Below, piece by piece: positions 57,401-64,000 of a stretch of 64,000 bases of DNA; position 1 is the stretch's first letter; each line of letters begins with the position of its first letter. Under the pieces are notes generated by a model that worked only from the letters and a program-made list of their open reading frames with translations, had not been told where the DNA came from and did no database searches. Location: assembly GCF_904849725.1 (NCBI RefSeq), contig NC_058521.1:339000638-339064637 (forward strand). The letters are read 5' to 3'. The translations under genes and the position numbers were made by a program. Source of the stretch: Hordeum vulgare subsp. vulgare. Its lineage: Eukaryota > Streptophyta > Magnoliopsida > Poales > Poaceae.

Positions 57401-58474
57401 GTGATCAAAGCATTTGGGTTTATACAAGTGGTTGGAGAATCTTGTATTTACAAGAAAGTGAGTGGGAGCTCTGTGGCGTTTCTAATATTATATGTGGATG
57501 ACATATTACTGATTGGAAACAACGTAGAGCTTTTGGAGAGCATAAAAGGTTACTTGAATAAAAGTTTCTCTATGAAGGACCTAGGAGAAGCTGCTTACAT
57601 TCTAGGCATTAAGATCTATAGGGATAGATCAAAACGCCTGATAGGACTTTCACAAAGCACATACCTTGATAAAGTTTTGAAGAGGTTCAAAATGGAACAG
57701 TCCAAGAAAGGGTTCTTGCCAGTGTTACAAGGTACGAGATTGAGTAAGACTCAGTGCCCAGCAACTGATGAAGATAGAGAGCATATGCGCTCCGTCCCCT
57801 ATGCTTCAGCCATAGGTTCTATCATGTATGCAATGCTGTGCACTAGACCGGATGTTAGCCTGGCCATAAGTATGGCAGGTAGGTTCCAGAGTAATCCAGG
57901 AGTGGATCACTGGACAGCGGTCAAGAATATCCTGAAGTACCTGAAAAGGACTAAGGAGATGTTTCTCGTGTATGGAGGTGACGAAGAGCTCGCCGTAAAA
58001 GGTTACGTCGATGCAAGCTTTGACACAGATCCGGACGACTCTAAGTCGCAAACCGGATACGTATTTATTCTTAATGGGGGTGCAGTAAGCTGGTGCAGTT
58101 CCAAGCAAAGCGTCGTAGCAGATTCTACATGTGAAGCAGAGTACATGGCTGCCTCGGAGGCGGCTAAGGAGGGTGTCTGGATGAAGCAGTTCATGACGGA
58201 TCTTGGAGTGGTGCCAAGTGCACTGGATCCAATAACCTTGTTCTGTGACAACACTGGTGCCATTGCCTTAGCAAAGGAACCACGGTTTCACAAGAAGACC
58301 AGACACATCAAACGACGCTTCAACCTCATCCGCGACTACGTCGAGGAAGAGGACGTAAATATATGCAAGGTGCACACGGATCTGAATGTAGCAGACCCGC
58401 TGACTAAACCTCTTCCACGGCCAAAACATGATCGACACCAGAACTGTATGGGTGTTAGATGTATTACAATGTAA
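54494..58474 (+). CDS. Ty1/copia gag-pol polyprotein (BARE/Angela type), intact, 1326 aa
   Basis: One open frame encodes all retrotransposition proteins. Gag occupies about residues 1-250, then a CCHC zinc knuckle (C252, C255, H260, C265). Protease has D302-T-G-S. The GAG-pre-integrase segment (LWHCRLGHIG) is near residue 436. Integrase has the DD35E triad D500, D563, E599. Reverse transcriptase has Y1000-V-D-D. RNase H has D1173, E1214 and D1252. The order protease-integrase-RT-RNase H is the copia order. The start ATG (GATCATGGCT) is the first in frame after the leader, and the length is normal for this lineage. Products act in cytoplasmic particles and then the nucleus. Some residues differ from relatives (YRLVQASLSWY in RT), so activity is likely but unproven. 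There is no env. Confidence 0.95.
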   Translation: MAHASVILNFNTFLQKAKLKDDGSNFVDWAHNLKLILQAGKKDYVLNAALGDEPPATADQDVKNAWLAPKEDYSIVQCAVLYGLEPGLQRRSERHGAFEMFQELKFIFQNNTRIERYETSDKFYACKMEENSSVSEHVLKMSGYSNRLAELGIELPQEAITDRILQSLPPSYKGFVLNYNMQGMNKSPGELFAMLKVVESELRKEHQVLMVSKTTSFKRNGKGKKGNSKKSGKPVANPSKKPKAGPKPETECFYCKGMGHWKRNCPKYLADKKAGKEKSGIFDIHVIDVYLTGSRSSAWVFDTGSVAHICNSKQELRNRRRLAKDEVTMRVGNGSKVDAIAVGTVSLHLPSGLVMNLNHCYLVPALSMNIISGSCLLRDGYSFKSENNGCSISMSNIFYGHAPNVRGLFILNLDSDTHIHNIETKRVRVNNDSAIFLWHCRLGHIGVKRMKKLHADGLLESLDFDSLDTCEPCLMGKMTKTPFSGTMERASDLLEIIHTDVCGPMSVEARGGYRYFLTFTDDLSRYGYVYLMKHKSETFEKFKQFQSEVENHRNKKIKFLRSDRGGEYLSFEFGTHLRQCGIVSQLTPPGTPQRNGVSERRNRTLLEMVRSMMSLTDLPLSFWGYALETAAFTLNRAPSKSVETTPYELWYDKRPKLSFLKVWGCDAYVKKLQLEKVEPKAEKCVFIGYPKETVGYTFYLKSEGKVFVAKNGTFLEKEFLSRELSRRKIELDEVVKPLIPLDGGAGQGETSVIATPVEEEVNDDDHETPVQVSVEPRRSTRSRAAPEWYGNPVLSIMLLDNNEPANYAEAMVGPDSNKWLEAMKSEIGSMYENKVWTLEILPEGRKAIQNKWIFKKKTDADGNVTIYKARLVAKGFSKVPGVDYDETFSPVAMLKSVRIMLAIAAFFDYEIWQMDVKTAFLNGFLKEELYMMQPEGFVDPKNADKVCKLQRSIYRLVQASLSWYKRFDEVIKAFGFIQVVGESCIYKKVSGSSVAFLILYVDDILLIGNNVELLESIKGYLNKSFSMKDLGEAAYILGIKIYRDRSKRLIGLSQSTYLDKVLKRFKMEQSKKGFLPVLQGTRLSKTQCPATDEDREHMRSVPYASAIGSIMYAMLCTRPDVSLAISMAGRFQSNPGVDHWTAVKNILKYLKRTKEMFLVYGGDEELAVKGYVDASFDTDPDDSKSQTGYVFILNGGAVSWCSSKQSVVADSTCEAEYMAASEAAKEGVWMKQFMTDLGVVPSALDPITLFCDNTGAIALAKEPRFHKKTRHIKRRFNLIRDYVEEEDVNICKVHTDLNVADPLTKPLPRPKHDRHQNCMGVRCITM

Positions 58475-58510
58475 TTCACATGGTGATGTGAGGGCTAGAT
58501 TATTGACTCT

Positions 58511-58526
58511 AGTGCAAGTGGGAGAC
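58511..58526 (+). other. Polypurine tract of the intact BARE-type element
   Basis: AGTGCAAGTGGGAGAC immediately before the 3' LTR. Confidence 0.85.
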
Positions 58527-60335
58527 TGTTGGAATTATGCCCTAGAGGTAATAATAAATGTATAGTTATTATTATAATTCCTGTATCAAGATAATAGTTT
58601 ATTATCCATGCTATAATTGTATTGAATGAAGACTCATTTACATGTGTGGATACATAGACAAAACACCGTCCCTAGCATGCCTCTAGTTGGCTAGCCAGTT
58701 GATCGATGATAGTCAGTGTCTTCTGATTATGAACAAAGTGTTGTTGCTTGATAACTAGATCACGTCATTGGGAGAATCACGTGATGGACTAGACCCAAAC
58801 TAATAGACGTAGCATGTTGATCGTGTCATTTTGTTGCTACTGTTTTCTGCGTGTCAAGTATTTATTCCTATGACCATGAGATCATATAACTCACTGACAC
58901 CGGAGGAATGCTTTGTGTGTATCAAACGTCGCAACGTAACTGGGTGACTATAAAGATGCTCTACAGGTATCTCCGAAGGTGTTAGTTGAGTTAGTATGGA
59001 TCAAGACTGGGATTTGTCACTTCGCGTGACGGAGAGGTATCTCGGGGCCCACTCGGTAATACAACATCACACATAAGCCTTGCAAGCAATGTAACTTAGT
59101 GTAAGTTGCGGGATCTTGTATTACGGAACGAGTAAAGAGACTTGCCGGTAAACGAGATTGAAATAGGTATGCGGATACCGACGATCGAATCTCGGGCAAG
59201 TAACATACCGAAGGACAAAGGGAATGACATACGGGATTATACGAATCCTTGGCACTGAGGTTCAAACGATAAGATCTTCGTAGAATATGTAGGATCCAAT
59301 ATGGGCATCCAGGTCCCGCTATTGGATATTGACCGAGGAGTCTCTCGGGTCATGTCTACATAGTTCTCGAACCCGCAGGGTCTGCACACTTAAGGTTCGA
59401 CGTTGTTTTATGCATATTTGAGTTATATGGTTGGTTACCGAATGTTGTTCGGAGTCCCGGATGAGATCACGGATGTCACGAGGGTTTCCGGAATGGTCCG
59501 GAAACGAAGATTGATATATAGGATGACCTCATTTGATTACCGGAAGGTTTTCGGAGTTACCGGGAATGTACCGGGAATGACGAATGGGTTCCGGGAGTTC
59601 ACCGGGGGGGCAACCCACCCCGGGGAAGCCCATAGGCTTTGGGGAGACACACCAGCCCTTAGTGGGCTGGTGGGACAGCCCCAAGGGGGCCTATGCGCCA
59701 GTAAAAAGAAATCAAAGGAAAAGAAAAAAAAAGAGGGAGGAAGTGGGAAGGGAGGGGGACTCCTCCCACCAAACCAAGTCCAACTCGGTTTGGGGGGGGA
59801 GTCCTCCCCCCCTTGGCTCGGCCGACCCCTTGGACCCCAAGGCAAGGTCCCCCTCCCTCCTCCTATATATATGGAGCTTTTAGGGCAGATTTGAGACGAT
59901 TTTCTCACGGCTGCCCGACCACATACCTCCATAGTTTTTCCTCTAGATCGCGTTTCTGCGGAGCTCGGGCGGAGCTCTGCTGAGACAAGGTCATCACCAA
60001 CCTCCGGAGCGCCGTCACACTGCCGGAGAACTCTTCTACCTCTCCGTCTCTCTTGCTGGATCAAGAAGGCCGAGATCATCGTCGAGCTGTACGTGTGTTG
60101 AACGCGGAGGTACCGTCCGTTCGGTACTAGATCGTGGGACTGATCGCGGGATTGTTCGCGGGGCGGATCGAGGGACGTGAGGACGTTCCACTACATCAAC
60201 CGCGTTCTCTAACGCTTCTGATGTACGATCTACAAGGGTACGTAGATCACTCATCCCCTCTCGTAGATGGACATCACCATGATAGGTCTTCGTGCGCGTA
60301 GGAAAATTTTTGTTTCCCATGCGACGTTCCCAACA
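58527..60335 (+). repeat. 3' LTR of the intact BARE-type element
   Basis: TGTTGGAATTATGCC to CCCAACA, 1809 bases, followed by GATCA. TATA box near 59865. Confidence 0.95.
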
Positions 60336-60340
60336 GATCA

Positions 60341-63300
60341 TGCTTCGCTCGTGGAAGAGGTTTAGTCAGCGGATCTGCAATATTCAGATCCGTATGCACT
60401 TTGCAAATATTTACGTCCTCTCCTTCGACGTAGTCGTGGATGAGGTTGAAGCGTCTTTTGATGTGTTTGGTCTTCTTGTGAAACATTGGTGCCTTTGCTA
60501 AAGCAATGGCACCAGTGTTGTCATAGAATAGAGTTATTGGATTTGGTGCGCATGGCACAACTCCAAGATCCTTCATGAACTGCTTCATCCAGACACCCTC
60601 CTTAGTTTCCTCCGAGGCAGCCATGTACTCTGCTTCACATGTAGAATCTACTACAATGCTTTGCTTGGAACTGCACCAGCTTACCGCACCCCCATTAAGA
60701 ATAAATACGTATCCGGTTTGAGACTTAGAGTCATCCGGATCAGTGTCAAAGCTTGCATCAACGTAACCCTTTACGACGAGCTCTTCGTCACCTCCATAAA
60801 CGAGAAACATTTCCTTAGTCTTTTTGAGGTACTTCAGAATATTCTTGACCGTCGTCCAGTGATCCACTCCTGGATTACTTTGAAACCTGTGTGGCATACT
60901 TATGGCCAGGCTGACGTCCGGTCTTGTGCACAACATTGCATACATGATAGACCCTATGGCTGAAGCATAGGGGACGGTACTCATCTTTTCTCTATCTTCC
61001 GCAGTTATTGGACACTGAGTCTTACTCAACTTTATAACTTACAATAATAGCAAGAACCCCTTCTTGGACTGTTCCATTTTGAACTTCTTCAAAACTTTAT
61101 CAAGGTATGTGCTTTGTGAAAGTCCTATTAGGCGCCTTGATCTATCCCTATAGATCTTAATGCCTAATATGTAAGCAGCTTCTCCTAGGTCTTTCATTGA
61201 AAAACATTTGTTCAAGTAATCCTTTACGCTCTCTAAAAACTCCACATTGTTTCCAATCAGTAATATGTCATCCACATATAATATTAGAAACGCTACAAAG
61301 CTCCCACTCACTTTCTTGTAAATACAAGATTCTCCAACAACTTGTATAAACCCAAATGCTTTGATCACCTCATCAAAGCGCTTATTCCAACTCTGAGATG
61401 CTTGCACAAGTCCATAAATGGATCGCTGGAGCTTGCATACTTTGTTAGCATTCTTCGGATCGAGAAAACCATCGGGTTGAATCATATACAACTCTTCCTT
61501 ATGAAAACCGTTATGGAACGCCGTTTTGACATCCATCTGCCAGATTTCAAAATAGAAAAATGCAGCTATTGCTAACATGATTCGGGCTGACTTAAGCATC
61601 GCTACGGGTGAGAACGTCTCATCGTAGTCAATTCCTTGAACTTGTCAAAAACCCTTTGCCACAAGTAGAGCTTTATAAACGATCACATTATCGTTCGCGT
61701 CCGTCTTCTTCTTAAATATCCATTTGTTCTGAATAGCCTTGCGACCTTCAGGTAATACTTCCAAAGTCCACACTTTGTTTTCATACAAAGATCCTATCTC
61801 AGACTTCATGGCCTCCAGCCATTTGTTGGAATTCGGGCCCACCATTGCTTCTTCATAATTCGGAGGCTCATTGTTGTCTAACAACATGATAGATAAGACA
61901 GGATTATCGTACCACTCAGGAGCAATACGTGATCTTGTCGACCTACGAGGTCCGATAGTAACTTGATCTGAAGCTTCATGATCATAATCATTAGCTTTCT
62001 CCTCAACCGGTGTTGACTCGACAGGGGTTTCCGCTTGCCCTACGCCACCATCTAGAGGGAGCAGAGGTTCTACAACCTCATCAAGTTATATCTTCCTCCC
62101 ACTCAATTCTTTCGAGAGAAACTCCTTCTCAAGAAAAGCTCCGTTCTTAGGAACAAACACTTTGCCGTCGGATCTGATATTGAAGGTGTACCCAACTATT
62201 TCTTTTGGGTAACCTATGAAGACACACTTTTCCGCTTTGGGTTCCAGCTTTTCAGGCTGAAGCTTTTTGACATAAGCATCACATCCCCAAATTTTAAGAA
62301 ACGATAACTTTGGCCTCTTGCCATGCCATAGCTCATATGGTGTCATCTCAAAGGATTTTGATGGTTCCCTATTTAAAGTGAATGCAACTGCCTCTAATGC
62401 ATAACCCCAAAACGGTAACGGAAAATCGGTAAGGGACATCATAGATCGCACCATATCTAACAACGTACGATTACGACGTTCGGACACACCATTACGCTGT
62501 GGTGTTCCAGTCAGTGTCAACTGTGAAACGATTCCACATTGTCTTAAGTGAACACCAAACTCAAAACTCAGATATTCACCCCCTCGATCGGATCGTAAGA
62601 ACTTGATCTTCTTGTTACGATGATTTTCAACTTCACTCTGAAATTGCTGGAGATTTTCAAACATTTCAGACTTGTGCTTCATCAAGTAGATATATCCATA
62701 CCTACTCAAATCATCAGTGAAGGTGAGAAAATAACGATATCCGCCACGCGCCTCCACACTCATTGGACCACACGCATCAGTATGTATAATCTCCAACAAG
62801 TCACTTGCACGCTCCATTGTTCCGGACAACGGAGTCTTAGTCATCTTGCCCATGAGCCATGGTTCACACGTGTCAAGTGATTTGAAATCAAGTGACTCCA
62901 AAAGCCCATCAGCATGGAGTTTCTTCATGCGCTTTACACCAATATGACCTAAGCAGCAGTGCCACAAAAACTTGGCGCTATCATTGTTAACTCTACATCT
63001 TTTGGTCTCAGTGTTATGTATATGTGTCTCATCAAAATCAAGATTCAATATGAACAAACCCCTCACATTGGGTGCATGACCATAAAAGATCTCGTAAAAA
63101 TAGAACAACCATTATTCTATGACTTAAATGAGTAACTCTCTCGCGATATACAAGATCCAGATATAATGTTAATGATTAACGCAGGCACGAAATAACAATT
63201 ATTTAAGTTCATAACTAATCCTGATGGTAACGGAAGTGACATTGTGCCGACGGCGATTGCATCAACCTTGGAACCAGTTCCCACGCGCATCGTCACTTCA

Positions 63301-64000
63301 TCCTTCGCCAGCCTTCGTTTATTCCGTAGTCCTTGCTTTGAGTTATAAATATGAGCAACAGAACAAGTATCAAATACCCAGGCACTACTACGAGAGTTAG
63401 TTAAGTACACATCAATAACATGTATATCACATATACCAGGTTTGGCGTTGGCCGCCTTCTTATCAGCCAAATACTTGGGGCAGTTGCGCTTCCAGTGACC
63501 CATCCCCTTGCAATAATAGCACTCTAGTTCCGGCTTAGGTCCAGCCTTGGGTTTCTTCGTCGGATTGGCAACAGTCTTGCCACTCTTATTGGTGTTACCC
63601 TTCTTGCCTTTGCCGTTTTTCTTGAAACTAGTGGTCTTATTGACCATCAACACTTGATGCTCTTTCGGAGTTCTGACTCTGCGACTTTCAGCATCGCAAA
63701 TAACTTGCCGGGTGACTTGTTCATCCCTTGCATGTTATAGTTCAACACAAAGCTCTTGTAGCTAGGTGGCAGTGATTGAAGAATTCTGTCAGTAATAGCC
63801 TCTTGTGGGAGTTCAATCCCTAGCTCAGCTAGATAGTTTGAGTACCCAGACATTTTGAGAACATGTTCAGTGACAGACGAATTCTCCTCCATCTTGCAAG
63901 CATAGAATTTATCGGAGGTCTCATACGTCTCGATCTGGGCGTTCTTCTGAAATATAAACTTCAACTCCTGGAACATCTCATATGCCCCATGACGTTCAAA
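60341..64000 (-). mobile_element. Minus-strand BARE-like copia element, internal region, runs off the right edge
   Basis: Continuation of the element at 49532-51410 after the nested insertion; the GATCA duplication shows the break. It carries pol and most of gag in minus orientation. The start of gag, the leader and the 5' LTR lie beyond 64000. Confidence 0.9.
60341..64000 (-). pseudogene. BARE-like gag-pol, interrupted and decayed, minus strand
   Basis: Read leftward: gag from 63976, zinc knuckle CYYCKGMGHWKRNC near 63530-63485, protease with FDTCSVAH where FDTGSVAH is expected (near 63375), integrase 63108-62086, reverse transcriptase 61887-61039 with YVDD near 61275, RNase H 61029-60341. 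Breaks: a frameshift near 63650, a stop then shift near 63117, stops near 62086 and 61645, and another near 61039. The protease active-site Gly-to-Cys change is itself likely inactivating. The last codons of pol are separated from the 3' end (51410) by the 8.9-kb nested element. Far less decayed than the copy at 36801-41736. Confidence 0.9.

Larger units (their letters stand above)
51416..60335 (+). mobile_element. Full-length young BARE/WIS/Angela-type copia element
   Basis: 5' LTR 51416-53237, PBS 53239-53251, gag-pol 54494-58474, polypurine tract 58511-58526, 3' LTR 58527-60335; total 8.92 kb. A perfect target duplication GATCA flanks it (51411-51415 and 60336-60340). LTRs differ by about 20 substitutions and a few small indels by eye, near 99% identity. 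It splits the minus-strand BARE element just past the end of that element's pol. All parts needed for retrotransposition appear present. Confidence 0.95.

Noticed and set aside
54992..58263. Several minus-strand open stretches of 64-137 codons opposite the intact gag-pol
   Set aside because: They lie wholly inside a functional-looking plus-strand frame and encode nothing recognisable; expected shadows.

Overview
The window reads as intergenic DNA from a large-genome grass of the wheat tribe (Triticeae: wheat, Aegilops, barley or a relative). The basis is that its long terminal repeats (LTRs) and polyproteins are recognisable as the BARE-1/WIS/Angela lineage of Ty1/copia and as several Ty3/gypsy lineages typical of Triticeae, stacked inside one another. 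I found no intact host gene, tRNA, rRNA or CRISPR array. The only long uninterrupted reading frame is a copia gag-pol (54494-58474, +).

Layout. 1-7912: two head-to-tail copies of one gypsy family on the minus strand, each with an LTR, a tRNA-Asp-type primer-binding site and a decayed gag. 7913-8838: unclassified, repeat-like. 8839-18553: a Tekay-type chromovirus on the plus strand, with a truncated 5' LTR fused directly to reverse transcriptase, a decayed pol with chromodomain, and a 3' LTR of about 3.5 kb split by a BARE-like solo LTR (14548-16271). 18554-22547: a partial LTR and a decayed Athila-like pol, minus strand.

22548-64000 is one nested stack. A gypsy LTR and leader (22548-24702, +) is broken by a second gypsy element at 24703, whose gag carries the 'putative gypsy type transposon' domain. 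That element was hit by a CACTA DNA transposon (26220-34094, duplication CTT), by a BARE/Angela element with decayed coding (34998-43589, duplication GCTTT), and by a non-autonomous LTR element (from 45524). The last is split by a minus-strand BARE element (from 49532), itself split by a young, apparently intact plus-strand BARE element (51416-60335, duplication GATCA). The minus-strand element resumes at 60341 and runs off the window.

Three items stand out. (1) The CACTA element has no recognisable transposase but carries pieces of three host genes: a glutaredoxin-like gene, one enolase exon and one thioredoxin h exon. (2) The non-autonomous LTR element at 45524-49531 carries, antisense, a decayed gene for a B3-domain DNA-binding protein with its own TATA box. 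(3) The BARE/Angela element at 34998-43589 has LTRs about 98% alike by eye but a gag-pol full of stops and frameshifts, which suggests an already dead element moved with proteins supplied by relatives. All similarity statements are from reading the sequence; no alignment or database search was run.
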